A stretch of DNA of 45,611 bases, taken from assembly GCF_035271045.1 (NCBI RefSeq), contig NZ_DATESC010000009.1, positions 1-45,611 on the forward strand, written 5' to 3'. Made by a program: the position numbers and the translations under genes. Of this stretch, positions 15,871 to 24,972 are shown piece after piece; position 1 is the first letter of the stretch; every line of letters begins with the position of its first letter. This DNA comes from Marinospirillum sp035271045. Lineage in GTDB: Bacteria; Pseudomonadota; Gammaproteobacteria; Pseudomonadales; Halomonadaceae. The notes under the pieces were generated by a model. It was not told the DNA's origin, made no database searches, and worked only from the letters and a program-made list of their open reading frames with translations.

Positions 15871-18800
15871 ATGGATATCGCACGCCTTTCCATTCAACGG
15901 CCCATTAATACTTGGCTATTAATTTTACTGTGTTTATTGGGCGGTATTTGGGCCTTAATAACGCTAGGGCGTTTAGAAGACCCTGCTTTTACCATTAAAC
16001 AAGCCATCGTTGTCACTGCTTATTCAGGTGCGACAGCGCTGGAAGTAGAAGAAGCAGTGACCGAAGTTATCGAATCAGCCATTCAGCAATTACCTCAATT
16101 AGATTTTATTGAATCCCGTTCGATGGCGGGTATTTCTGAAATTACTGTTGAAATTAAAGACTCCTATAAAACACCAGAAATGCCGCAAATTTGGGATGAG
16201 CTACGCCGTAAGGTAAATGACGCGCAAGTTTCTTTGCCGCAAACGGCTTACCCTTCCAAAGTTATTGATGACTTTGGTGATGTGTTTGGAATTTTTTATG
16301 CCGTTACAGCGGAAGGCTTTAGCGATGGCGAAATAAGAGACTTGGCTCGATTTTTACGCCGTGAATTATTAACAGTACCCGGCGTTGCTAAAGTCAGCAC
16401 TGAAGGTGAACCTAAAGAAAGTATTTATATTGATGTTTCTCACGAAAAATTAGTGCGCTTAGGTTTGCCGGTTGAGCTGGTTTTAAATACGTTGCAAACG
16501 GAAAACTCAGTCGAAGATTCGGGCAAAGTCAGAGTGGCGGATCAGCAGCTGCGCCTTGTTACTCGACCGGGTTTAGATACGCTGGCGAGCTTAGAAGCTT
16601 TGCGTATTGGTCGCCCCGGTTATACCGAGCAAATTAGCCTGTTAGACGTTGCTCATGTTAAACGCACAACCACAGAAAAACCCAGTCAGATTATTCGTTT
16701 TAATGGTAAAGCAGCATTTACTTTGGCGGTTGCGGGTGTTGCAGATACTAATATTGTAAAGGTGGGTGAAGCGGTTGATGCCCATTTAGCCAGTTTGCAA
16801 AGCCGCATTCCTTTAGGTGTGGAATTACAACCGATTTATGAACAGCACAAGGTGGTTGAGGCCTCCATTGACAGTTTTATGCTGAACTTGCTGATGTCGG
16901 TAGCCATTGTTATTGGCGTGCTATGTATTTTTATGGGCTGGCGCGTGGGTGTGGTGGTGGGTATGACGCTGCTGTTGACGGTATTAGGTACCACCTTTTT
17001 TATGAAGGTCTTTCATATTGAAATGGAGCGAGTGTCTTTAGGTGCGCTAATCATTGCGATGGGAATGTTGGTGGATAACGCTATTGTGGTTGCCGAAGGT
17101 ATGTTGATAAATATGCAGCGGCGTATGCAAGCGATAGAGGCTGCCAGTGATGCGGTAAAGCGCACCCAGATACCTTTATTGGGCGCAACCGTTATTGGTA
17201 TCATGGCGTTTGCAGGCATAGGTTTATCACCCGATGCTACCGGCGAATTTTTGTTTTCTTTGTTTGCTGTTATCGGCATTTCGCTGCTTTTAAGCTGGCT
17301 ATTGGCCGTAACAGTGACACCGTTATTAGGTTATTACTTATTTCGTATTCAGTCGACTGAACAAACGATTGACCCTTATGCGGGCAAGGTGTATGGGTTG
17401 TATTTTTTGCTATTAGATAAAGTGCTGGCGGCACGGCGTACAACCTTAACCCTTTTAGTGGCAATTACCCTAGGCAGTTATGCCGGTTTTGGTTGGGTGC
17501 AGCAAGCATTCTTCCCAACGGCGAATAATCCGATGTTTTATTTGAATTATCACCTGCCGCAAGGCACGGACATTCGCGCCACAGCCAGAGACATTGAAGT
17601 CATAGAACAGCAAGTATTAGATAAAGCACAGGTGGTTAGTGTTGCTAGCTTTGTGGGGCAAGGCGCTAGCCGCTTTATGCTGACTTATAAGCCGCAGCGG
17701 TTAGATTCTGCTTATGGTCAGTTGATTATTCGTGTCACCGACCGTGATGTGATTGATGCTTTAGCCGATGAACTGCGTGCTGAATTAACCCAAGCTTTTC
17801 CTAGCGCTGAAATTTATACCGAACGCTTGGTGTTTGGTCCTGGCTCTGGGGCTAAATTACAGGCTAGATTTTCAGGCGCAGATGCACAGGTGCTAAGAAA
17901 CTTAGGCCAGCAGGCACTGAGTATTATGGAACAAGAAGCTAAAATAACGGATATACGTCAAAACTGGCGTGAACAAGAAATTACGCTGGTGCCAATTTTT
18001 AACGAAGAACGCGCCCGTTATGCCGGTATTACCCGTCAAGACTTAGCCACTACCTTAAAGTTTGCAACCGAAGGTATTCGAGCGGGTACTTACCGTGAAG
18101 GTGTTGAACAATTACCCATTATTGCGCGTTTGCCTGAAGCGGAGCGCTTGGATGTGGGGCGTTTGCAAGACCGTTCTATTTGGAGTGGCATCGACAGCGC
18201 TTATGTGCCCTTAGCACAGGTAGTGGAGCGTTTTGAATTATTGCCTGAAGAAGCCTATATCAACCGTCGTAATCGTTTGCGAACGTTAACAGTTGAGGCT
18301 GAACCCAGTAGCCACACAACGGCAGTAGCTGCCTTTCAAGCCGTTCGTGCCAAAATAGAAGCTTTGCCTTTACCTGAAGGCTATCACCTTAATTGGGGTG
18401 GTGAATTTGAAAGCTCTAGTAAGGCGCAAGCGTCCCTAGCTTCACAATTACCACTCAGTTTTGTAGTGATGCTGGTGATTACGGTCTTATTGTTTGGGCG
18501 CTTAAAGCAGCCTTTAGTAATTTGGCTGGTTGTGCCTATGGCTGCAACGGGCGTTATTATTGGTTTGTTGGTTACTGGCTTACCCTTTAGTTTTACTGCC
18601 TTGTTAGGCTTGTTAAGTTTGTCGGGTATGTTGATGAAAAATGCCATAGTGCTAGTGGATGAAATTGACTTACAGGTTGCTGAAAAACAGGGTGTTGAAA
18701 AAGACGCTGCACTTGAAAAAGACGCTGCACTGGCAGCATTAAAAACTGCCAGTGTTAGCCGTTTACGCCCCGTTTTTTTGGCAGCAGGCACCACCATTTT

Positions 18801-18936
18801 GGGTATGCTGCCATTATTAACCGATGCATTCTTTTCTAGCATGGCGGTAACGATTATGGGCGGATTGCTGTTTGCAACGCTGTTAACGTTAATCGCTGTG
18901 CCGGTTCTGTATGCCAGCTTAATTTTAAAAAAGTAA
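15871..18936 (+). CDS. RND multidrug efflux permease (AcrB superfamily)
   Basis: The 1021-residue protein has typical RND architecture: an N-terminal helix (IQRPINTWLLILLCLLGGIW), a large periplasmic domain, a TM2-TM6 block, a second periplasmic domain and a second TM block ending at LYASLIL. In TM4 the proton-relay position reads MLVDNAIVV, with one aspartate followed by Asn, where AcrB has two. This is common in the more distant HAE-type pumps. The substrate cannot be predicted. AGGAGG lies just before the ATG. A tandem 18-bp duplication (18695-18730) adds a second EKDAAL unit to a cytoplasmic loop near the C-terminus. A terminator follows. Confidence 0.93.
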   Translation: MDIARLSIQRPINTWLLILLCLLGGIWALITLGRLEDPAFTIKQAIVVTAYSGATALEVEEAVTEVIESAIQQLPQLDFIESRSMAGISEITVEIKDSYKTPEMPQIWDELRRKVNDAQVSLPQTAYPSKVIDDFGDVFGIFYAVTAEGFSDGEIRDLARFLRRELLTVPGVAKVSTEGEPKESIYIDVSHEKLVRLGLPVELVLNTLQTENSVEDSGKVRVADQQLRLVTRPGLDTLASLEALRIGRPGYTEQISLLDVAHVKRTTTEKPSQIIRFNGKAAFTLAVAGVADTNIVKVGEAVDAHLASLQSRIPLGVELQPIYEQHKVVEASIDSFMLNLLMSVAIVIGVLCIFMGWRVGVVVGMTLLLTVLGTTFFMKVFHIEMERVSLGALIIAMGMLVDNAIVVAEGMLINMQRRMQAIEAASDAVKRTQIPLLGATVIGIMAFAGIGLSPDATGEFLFSLFAVIGISLLLSWLLAVTVTPLLGYYLFRIQSTEQTIDPYAGKVYGLYFLLLDKVLAARRTTLTLLVAITLGSYAGFGWVQQAFFPTANNPMFYLNYHLPQGTDIRATARDIEVIEQQVLDKAQVVSVASFVGQGASRFMLTYKPQRLDSAYGQLIIRVTDRDVIDALADELRAELTQAFPSAEIYTERLVFGPGSGAKLQARFSGADAQVLRNLGQQALSIMEQEAKITDIRQNWREQEITLVPIFNEERARYAGITRQDLATTLKFATEGIRAGTYREGVEQLPIIARLPEAERLDVGRLQDRSIWSGIDSAYVPLAQVVERFELLPEEAYINRRNRLRTLTVEAEPSSHTTAVAAFQAVRAKIEALPLPEGYHLNWGGEFESSSKAQASLASQLPLSFVVMLVITVLLFGRLKQPLVIWLVVPMAATGVIIGLLVTGLPFSFTALLGLLSLSGMLMKNAIVLVDEIDLQVAEKQGVEKDAALEKDAALAALKTASVSRLRPVFLAAGTTILGMLPLLTDAFFSSMAVTIMGGLLFATLLTLIAVPVLYASLILKK
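18695..18730 (+). repeat. Perfect 18-bp in-frame tandem duplication in the RND permease gene
   Basis: TTGAAAAAGACGCTGCAC occurs twice back to back (18695-18712 and 18713-18730) with no mismatch. It encodes two copies of the EKDAAL hexapeptide unit in the cytoplasmic loop following the helix with LVDEIDLQV. The lack of divergence implies a recent or unstable slippage event. Confidence 0.95.
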
Positions 18937-18946
18937 CCTTGATCTT

Positions 18947-18967
18947 GCCCCATTTATTGGGGCTTTT
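18947..18967 (+). terminator. Rho-independent terminator after the RND permease gene
   Basis: GCCCC (18947-18951), a seven-base loop and GGGGC (18959-18963) are followed by TTTT. The structure is 10 bases past the permease stop and 16 bases before the convergent chemotaxis-receptor gene. Confidence 0.82.
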
Positions 18968-18983
18968 AAGCTGAGTGGTTAAG

Positions 18984-20765
18984 CTAGTCTTCTAATAAAT
19001 GCTTGGTTTCAAAACCCATAATTAAAGACCCCCAGCGCTTGCCTGAAATAAACAAAGGAATTGAAAGATCGTTGAGTATTTCGCCGGTATCACGAATAAA
19101 GGTTTGCAGTAAAAAGGGACTGTCATGCGTACAACGGCGTTTTTCAGCACGGGTATCAAAGTAAATTCTTAATTGTCGAGATTGTAGGTTATCAACCGCT
19201 GGATCACCAGTTCTAGGTTTAGATACTTTGGCGTGGTGAATTGGTACATAACCTTCACTAGTAATGCCCACGGCATAAGCAAACTCAGGGTGTTCTTTTA
19301 AGAAGTTGTCATACAAAGGCTGTAACACACCTTCTGAAGCCTTGATGTAGCTGGTCATATAATGAATGTGTTTATCGTTTGGGTTAATGGCTTGGTAGTT
19401 ATTATCAAATAAATTAACGCCTTGTTTGGCTAAATCTTCTAGTTTCTCGGTTATTTTTTCAGCGTAACTTAAACCCAGCTGGGTTATTCGTTCAAAGCCA
19501 CCATAACCAATAATAAAACTGGATAGCAGCTCTTGGGTGCGTTGAGTCGCTGTTTCTAATTCATAGGCGCTCTCTCTGGAAAGCACCATGTCTTCTTTTA
19601 CTGAATGCGACAAGTCGGCAATGCTGCTGACGTTTTCGTGGGTAGTACGGTTGGTATAAGAAAGCTCTTCTATGGCGGCTGAAATAGTGGCGAGCTGCTG
19701 ACTCATTTGTTCAAAACCGGCAACCATGTCAATGAATTGATCGCTGGTACGCGTCATAAAGCTTTCTGCTTCTTGTATGTCGTCTAAGATCGCACTAGCG
19801 CCCACTTCAGTTTGTTTTACCAAGCTGGTCATTTCGGTAATGTTACTATTAATTTGCTGCGTTGCATTACCAACTTTTTGCGCCAAGTTGCGTACTTCAT
19901 CGGCAACCACTGCAAAACCCCTGCCTGCTTCACCCGCGCGTGCTGCTTCAATGGAAGCATTTAAGGCTAGAAGATTGGTTTGTTCAGAAAAGTCTTCCAC
20001 CAGCTTTAAAATAACAATAATGTTTTCAGAATTTTTACTTAACGTTGCAACGGTTGTTTGAAAGCTTTGAGCCAGTTGTGCAACGCCTTGGATTTTTCTA
20101 GAAACACCTTTAAGTTCGTGACTTGAATGTTGGATTTCTTTTAGATTACGATAAGTTTGATCGCTGATGTTTAAGGTGTTAGAGGCAATTTCTTCGACGG
20201 CTTGAGTAGATTGGCTGCTGGATTCAAATATTTGTTGCGTTTGTTCTTCCTGAGCCAGTGATGAAGCATTGGCTTGATTGACTCTTTTTTGTACCCGTGC
20301 AGCGTTCAGCGCAACATTCACTGAATGGTCACGCGCTTCGTTAATCATTGCTTTTAACTGACCAGAAAATGCATTGTAGCTGCGCGCCATGTCTGAAATT
20401 TCATCAAACGTATAATCAGGCAAAGTCGCAGAGATATCACCGTTTTTTTCGCGTATGGCTTGCAACACTTTGGTGATATCACGTATCGGTGTTACAAATA
20501 TTTTTCGCATAAAATAAACAGTAAAAATACCAATAAGTAATACAACAAGGCTACAAATACCCAGCAACCACCACAAATTCATTAGTGTAGGATAAAGCGC
20601 CGCTTCTTGTCCTACAGCGGCGATTTCTTTTTCTAACGTATTTAATAGCATGATTGCAGGAATGATTAAAATGGCTTGAGGCAGTAGTAGTGCGGTGACG
20701 TTACCCACAATTTTACGGGTGAGGGTAAACCAAAAAGCTTGTTCTATTTTTCGATATGAATTCAT
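18984..20765 (-). CDS. Methyl-accepting chemotaxis protein with a C-terminal sensor-like domain
   Basis: The 593-residue protein has two membrane helices (about 25-43 and 65-87) separated by only about 20 periplasmic residues. A HAMP region (about 88-145, TPIRDITKVLQ) and a full signalling domain follow, with the highly conserved hairpin EQTNLLALNASIEAARAGE near the middle. Unlike most receptors it continues about 150 residues after the signalling coiled coil. This tail contains AVGITSEGYVPIHH, a charged RIYFDTRAEKRR, and RDTGEILNDLSIPLFISGKRWGSLIMGF, which looks like a Cache/PAS-like fold placed in the cytoplasm. The small periplasmic part suggests the stimulus is sensed by this tail or in the membrane. 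It lies alone, with no che genes nearby. Confidence 0.9.
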   Translation of the reverse strand: MNSYRKIEQAFWFTLTRKIVGNVTALLLPQAILIIPAIMLLNTLEKEIAAVGQEAALYPTLMNLWWLLGICSLVVLLIGIFTVYFMRKIFVTPIRDITKVLQAIREKNGDISATLPDYTFDEISDMARSYNAFSGQLKAMINEARDHSVNVALNAARVQKRVNQANASSLAQEEQTQQIFESSSQSTQAVEEIASNTLNISDQTYRNLKEIQHSSHELKGVSRKIQGVAQLAQSFQTTVATLSKNSENIIVILKLVEDFSEQTNLLALNASIEAARAGEAGRGFAVVADEVRNLAQKVGNATQQINSNITEMTSLVKQTEVGASAILDDIQEAESFMTRTSDQFIDMVAGFEQMSQQLATISAAIEELSYTNRTTHENVSSIADLSHSVKEDMVLSRESAYELETATQRTQELLSSFIIGYGGFERITQLGLSYAEKITEKLEDLAKQGVNLFDNNYQAINPNDKHIHYMTSYIKASEGVLQPLYDNFLKEHPEFAYAVGITSEGYVPIHHAKVSKPRTGDPAVDNLQSRQLRIYFDTRAEKRRCTHDSPFLLQTFIRDTGEILNDLSIPLFISGKRWGSLIMGFETKHLLED

Positions 20766-20876
20766 GGTCAGGCTACTCTTGTTATTGGAATTGATAAGAC
20801 CAGAGTCACAATATGCCAGTTTGTGCTATGAATAAAAAGAGTAATGATACTAACAGGTTAGCTTACGATTAATGCA

Positions 20877-21986
20877 TTAGCTAGCTAACCAATGCATTGG
20901 TTGGGGTTTATTTTTGGCATCGTTAGCAAATAACTGTCCAGCATGAGGGTGTGCATAGCAGGTGTCGCCTCTTTGCGGTTGCCAAGTGTTGTAGTGAGAA
21001 TGGCTAATCACCACTTCCCATAAATCTTGGGTGTGCCAGCCTAGTGGTTCTAATTCAACGCGCACTTCAGCACCGATTAAACTCACTGCTTTAATGGTTA
21101 GCGGCAGGTGGGCGGTTGCTGAAGGTTGGTTGCTTAGGCTGAGTTCATGGGAACGCAAGTAAAGCTGCCCAGCTTCTGCTTTATGCCCGTCAGGAAAAGC
21201 TACCCAAGCCTTGCCTTGCTCTAGGCGGTTGTTTGCTAAAGAAGATGCTTGGCCTTCAAATACATTCACACCGCCTAAAAAATCATACACAAAACGACTG
21301 GCGGGCTGCTGGTATAAAGCTTGCGGCGTGGCTTCTTGTTCTATCTGTCCTTGGCTCATAACTACGACCCTATCTGAAACTTCTAAAGCTTCTTCTTGGT
21401 CATGGGTAACAAACACACTGGTAAAACCTAACTCATCATGCAGGTTACGCAGCCAACGGCGTAGCTCTTTGCGTACTTTGGCATCCAGCGCACCAAAGGG
21501 CTCATCGAGCAATAGCACACGCGGTTGCATGGCTAGTGCACGCGCTAAAGCAATGCGCTGTTTTTGACCACCCGAAAGCTGGGCAGGGTAGCGGCTGGCT
21601 AAATGGCTAAGCTGAACTTTATCTAGCAGTTCTGCGACCTGCTGTTTAATGGTTGTTTTAGTTGGGCGCTGTTTTTTAGGCAAAACATCTAAGCCAAAAG
21701 CAATATTTTCAGCGACTGTCATGTGGCGAAATAAAGCATAGTGCTGAAATACAAAGCCTACCTTACGATCTCTAACGTGTAAGTTGGTTACGTCTTTGCC
21801 ACTAAATAAAATTTGCCCTTGGTCGGCAGTTTCTAAGCCGGCAATAATACGCAGCAGGGTAGTTTTACCAGAACCCGAAGGCCCTAATAAGCCCACTAGC
21901 TCACCTTCGTTAATGGTTAAATTTAGTGGTTTAAGGGCTTGGAAATCACCAAACTGCTTACTGATTTGTTTAATCTGAATGCTCAT
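20877..21986 (-). CDS. cysA: Sulfate/thiosulfate ABC transporter ATPase CysA
   Basis: The 369-residue ATPase has Walker A GPSGSGKTT (35-43), Q-loop QHYALF, signature LSGGQKQR, Walker B VLLLDEP with FGALD, and the switch histidine in VTHDQEEA. A TOBE-type C-terminal domain follows. It hydrolyses ATP in the cytoplasm to drive sulfate and thiosulfate uptake through CysT and CysW. It is the last gene of the sbp-cysT-cysW-cysA operon, 16 bases after cysW. Confidence 0.96.
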   Translation of the reverse strand: MSIQIKQISKQFGDFQALKPLNLTINEGELVGLLGPSGSGKTTLLRIIAGLETADQGQILFSGKDVTNLHVRDRKVGFVFQHYALFRHMTVAENIAFGLDVLPKKQRPTKTTIKQQVAELLDKVQLSHLASRYPAQLSGGQKQRIALARALAMQPRVLLLDEPFGALDAKVRKELRRWLRNLHDELGFTSVFVTHDQEEALEVSDRVVVMSQGQIEQEATPQALYQQPASRFVYDFLGGVNVFEGQASSLANNRLEQGKAWVAFPDGHKAEAGQLYLRSHELSLSNQPSATAHLPLTIKAVSLIGAEVRVELEPLGWHTQDLWEVVISHSHYNTWQPQRGDTCYAHPHAGQLFANDAKNKPQPMHWLAS

Positions 21987-22002
21987 AGAGTTTCACCTAA
22001 AA

Positions 22003-22863
22003 CTAGCTGGCGCTTTGTTGTTGCCGCCATTCTAAAAAAGTTTTTACAACCAAAGTTAATAAGGCCAAAGCTGCTAATAGAGTGGCGCTAGTAAAAGCAC
22101 CCACTAAGTTATAGTCCTGATACAGCAGCTCGACATGCAGCGGTAGGGTGTTGGTTTCACCACGAATATTGCCTGAAACTACGGATACCGCACCAAACTC
22201 ACCTACCGCTCGGGCGTTGGTTAAAACCACGCCATACAAAAGCGCCCATTTAATATTGGGAAGCGTCACACGGCGAAACATTTGCCAACCGCTAGCACCC
22301 AAACTTAGTGCCGCTTCTTCTTCAGAGCTGCCTTGTTGCTGCATTAAAGGAATCAGTTCACGCGCTACAAAAGGGCAGGTAATAAATACGGTGACCATCA
22401 CTATTCCAGGCCAAGCAAACATTAGCTGTAAGTCGTGATCCATTAACCAGCTTCCTACCCAGCCATTGCTGCCATAAAGCAAAAGGTACATAAGCCCAGC
22501 AACAACTGGCGAAACAGCAAAAGGAATATCAATTAAGGTCATTAAAATGCGGCGGCCGGGAAATTCAAAACGTGTCACTAGCCAAGCCAAAAACACCCCA
22601 AACACTAAGTTTAAGGGCACAGTCAAAGCCGCTACTAAAAGCGTTAAGCCAATAGCATGGAGCGTGTATTTATCGCTAAGGTTGACCCAAAAAATATTTA
22701 ATCCAGCACTTAAAGCCTGAGCAAAAATTGCGATTAAAGGCACAACTAATAAACTACCCACCAGCAAAAAAGCCAAGCCAATCAATAATCGCCTTAACCA
22801 AGGTTGGTCGCCAATGCGTTGTTGATGGCTAACTTTAGAAAGACTAGTTTTATGGTTACTCAT
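22003..22863 (-). CDS. cysW: Sulfate/thiosulfate ABC transporter permease CysW
   Basis: The 286-residue membrane protein has about six helices and the permease EAA-loop GSSEEEAALSLGASGWQMFRRVTLP, which docks on CysA. GEFGAVSVVSGNIRGETNTLPL near the end is a typical CysW segment. The start shares its first base with the cysT stop, so translation is probably coupled. Confidence 0.95.
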   Translation of the reverse strand: MSNHKTSLSKVSHQQRIGDQPWLRRLLIGLAFLLVGSLLVVPLIAIFAQALSAGLNIFWVNLSDKYTLHAIGLTLLVAALTVPLNLVFGVFLAWLVTRFEFPGRRILMTLIDIPFAVSPVVAGLMYLLLYGSNGWVGSWLMDHDLQLMFAWPGIVMVTVFITCPFVARELIPLMQQQGSSEEEAALSLGASGWQMFRRVTLPNIKWALLYGVVLTNARAVGEFGAVSVVSGNIRGETNTLPLHVELLYQDYNLVGAFTSATLLAALALLTLVVKTFLEWRQQQSAS

Positions 22864-23741
22864 TATTGACTGCCTTTTAGCCGTTTAAGGTAACGGGTTT
22901 GCCAAATATTCACTGCAAATAACAAAACTAAAGAAGCCATTAAAATAACCGAAGCGATGGCACTGGCAGCGGCATAATCAAACTCTTGTAAGCGAACAAA
23001 AATCATCAAGCTGGTCACTTCACTTAAATAGGGCATATTGCCAGCAATAAAAATAACCGCACCAAATTCACCTAGGCTGCGAATAAAAGACAGCACCACG
23101 CCCATTACTAAAGCTGGCCAAAGGGCTGGAAAAATCACCCGTCTTAACACTGTCCAATCCTTAGCACCTAGACTTAATGCGGCTTCTTCATCGCCTGAAT
23201 TTAAGTCTTCCATCACTGGCTGAACATTACGCACTACAAAGGGCAGACTGGTGAATAACATGGCAATTAAAATACCCAGCGGTGTATAAGCCACTTGAAT
23301 ACCCAACTTAGCCAAACCTTGCCCGTACCAACCTTGGGCAGAAAATAAGGTAGCTAGGGTAATACCAGCTACTGCGGTGGGCAGGGCGAAGGGCAAATCA
23401 ACGAGTGCATCTATTAGGCGTTTACCGGGAAAGGTGTAACGCACTAAAACCCAAGCCAGCAACAAACCGACCAGACCATTGAGCAGTGAAGCGCCCAAAG
23501 CCATGAGCAGAGTGACTTGGTAAGAAGCCATGACTCTTGAATCTGTCACCACGGCCCAATAATCTGCCCAGCTCATACCCGCAGTTTGTACCAGCAGGCC
23601 GCTTAAAGGTAAAAGTAATACCAAGCTAATAAACAGTAGCGAGATACCAAGGCTTAAAGCAAAGCCCGGCAGCACTTGTCTGCCGGTAACTTTGAAGCTT
23701 TTGCTAATGAGATTTTTAGGAAGCAGGCTAGCAGGTGTCAT
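22863..23741 (-). CDS. cysT: Sulfate/thiosulfate ABC transporter permease CysT
   Basis: The 292-residue permease has about six membrane segments, the EAA loop SGDEEAALSLGAKDWTVLRRVIFP and the typical RSLGEFGAVIFIAGNMPYLSEVT segment. It forms the heterodimeric channel with CysW. The gene (also called cysU) follows the binding-protein gene by 6 bases and overlaps cysW by 1 base. Confidence 0.95.
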   Translation of the reverse strand: MTPASLLPKNLISKSFKVTGRQVLPGFALSLGISLLFISLVLLLPLSGLLVQTAGMSWADYWAVVTDSRVMASYQVTLLMALGASLLNGLVGLLLAWVLVRYTFPGKRLIDALVDLPFALPTAVAGITLATLFSAQGWYGQGLAKLGIQVAYTPLGILIAMLFTSLPFVVRNVQPVMEDLNSGDEEAALSLGAKDWTVLRRVIFPALWPALVMGVVLSFIRSLGEFGAVIFIAGNMPYLSEVTSLMIFVRLQEFDYAAASAIASVILMASLVLLFAVNIWQTRYLKRLKGSQ

Positions 23742-23747
23742 GGTTAT

Positions 23748-24767
23748 TTACCGGCGCTGCAACTGGTCTAGTTTGCCGCCACTAGCAAAGTGAACTTGCA
23801 TGGCATTTTTCCAATCACCCGCAATTTCTTCAATGGTTAGTAGCTTTAAATCAGGGAAGTTAGCCGCCGTTTCTGCTTTAACCACTGGGTTGTGTACTCG
23901 GTAGTTAAAACTGGCTAACAAGCGCTGGCTGTCTTCACTGTAAAGGTGTTCTAAATAGGCCGTCGCCAGCTCAAAGTTACCATTACGCTTGGCCGGTTTT
24001 TCGACCACTGCAACGGGGAACTCAGCTAAAAAACTGCTAGAAGGCACAATGATTTGAAACTCTTGATCTGGGAAGGCTTTAATCACGCCTTGAATTTCAG
24101 ATTCAAAAGTTAGCAGCGCATCGCCAATACCCCGTTCAACAAAGGTGTTGGTTGCACCACGGCCACCGGTATCAAATACTGCCACTTGGCCTAAAAACTT
24201 GCGTAAAAAGGCATCGACCTTGGCTTCATCTTTATTAAACTTTAACTGAGCAAAACCTAGGGCAGCTAAATAGCTGTAACGGCCATTACCCGAAGTTTTA
24301 GGATTGGGTAGTACCAAGCCCACATCTTCACGGGTTAGGTCATCCCAGTCTTGAATGTTTTTGGGGTTATCTTTGCGAACTAAAAACGCCATGGTGGAAT
24401 AATAAGGCGAGCTGGCATTAGGTAGCTTTTGACGCCAATCTTTAGGTAATAGCTTGCCTCTTTCGTGCAGAATATCCACATCGGTGACTTGGTTGTAAGT
24501 TACCACATCGGCACGTAAGCCCTGAATAATTGCTTGCGCTTGACGTGAAGAACCCGCATGAGATTGTTTAATTTCGACTCTTTGCCCCGTTTTTTCTTGC
24601 CAATGGTCATTAAAGTGTTCGTTGTAGCTGGCAAATAATTCACGAGCAACATCGTAAGAGGAATTGAGCAGGCTAGGCTGTTCAGCTAAAACAGCTGGGC
24701 TGGTTAGGGCTAAAGCAAGTCCACTAGCAATTAGTGTTTTACCTAGGTTTTTGAATTTTAAAGACAT
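23748..24767 (-). CDS. sbp: Periplasmic sulfate-binding protein
   Basis: The 339-residue protein has a Sec signal peptide (hydrophobic LIASGLALALTSPAVLA, cleavage after residue 28). The mature part belongs to the sulfate-binding family, with NSSYDVARELF at its start, the anion-contact region SHAGSSRQAQA, ADVVTYNQVTDVD and PNPKTSGNGRYSYL. It delivers sulfate, and possibly thiosulfate, to CysTWA. Sbp and CysP are hard to separate by eye; the symbol is given on overall resemblance. GAGGAAT lies just upstream of the ATG. It is the first gene of the operon, with the promoter at 24808-24836. Confidence 0.93.
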   Translation of the reverse strand: MSLKFKNLGKTLIASGLALALTSPAVLAEQPSLLNSSYDVARELFASYNEHFNDHWQEKTGQRVEIKQSHAGSSRQAQAIIQGLRADVVTYNQVTDVDILHERGKLLPKDWRQKLPNASSPYYSTMAFLVRKDNPKNIQDWDDLTREDVGLVLPNPKTSGNGRYSYLAALGFAQLKFNKDEAKVDAFLRKFLGQVAVFDTGGRGATNTFVERGIGDALLTFESEIQGVIKAFPDQEFQIIVPSSSFLAEFPVAVVEKPAKRNGNFELATAYLEHLYSEDSQRLLASFNYRVHNPVVKAETAANFPDLKLLTIEEIAGDWKNAMQVHFASGGKLDQLQRR

Positions 24768-24807
24768 TTGTTATTCCTCTCAAAGGGTTTTTCTAAACAT
24801 TGCGATT

Positions 24808-24836
24808 AGATTAATCCTCGGTAAAGGTTATAACAA
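24808..24836 (-). promoter_or_regulatory. Probable promoter of the sulfate-uptake operon
   Basis: On the minus strand TTGTTA (complement of 24831-24836) and TAATCT (complement of 24808-24813) are exactly 17 bases apart, about 40 bases upstream of the sbp start. In relatives this operon is activated by CysB. I could not identify a CysB site with confidence. Confidence 0.5.
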
Positions 24837-24972
24837 GAGGTTCATTAAGATCATTTATGTATAAGCAAAAAACTAAAGTATAAAAACTCCTTTAGGTTAA
24901 GGTGGAAAAAAAAGACTAAAAACAGTATATTTCAGCGACTATTAGCAATTACTAAATCTTAATGGACTTAAC

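Noticed and set aside
18384..18953. A 189-codon minus-strand open frame inside the RND permease gene
   Set aside because: It is antisense to a well-conserved membrane protein gene, has Ser/Thr/Pro/Asn-rich shadow composition and no recognisable domain.
21211..21567. A 118-codon plus-strand open frame opposite cysA
   Set aside because: Its composition follows from the complementary strand of the conserved ATPase motifs; no upstream ribosome-binding site.
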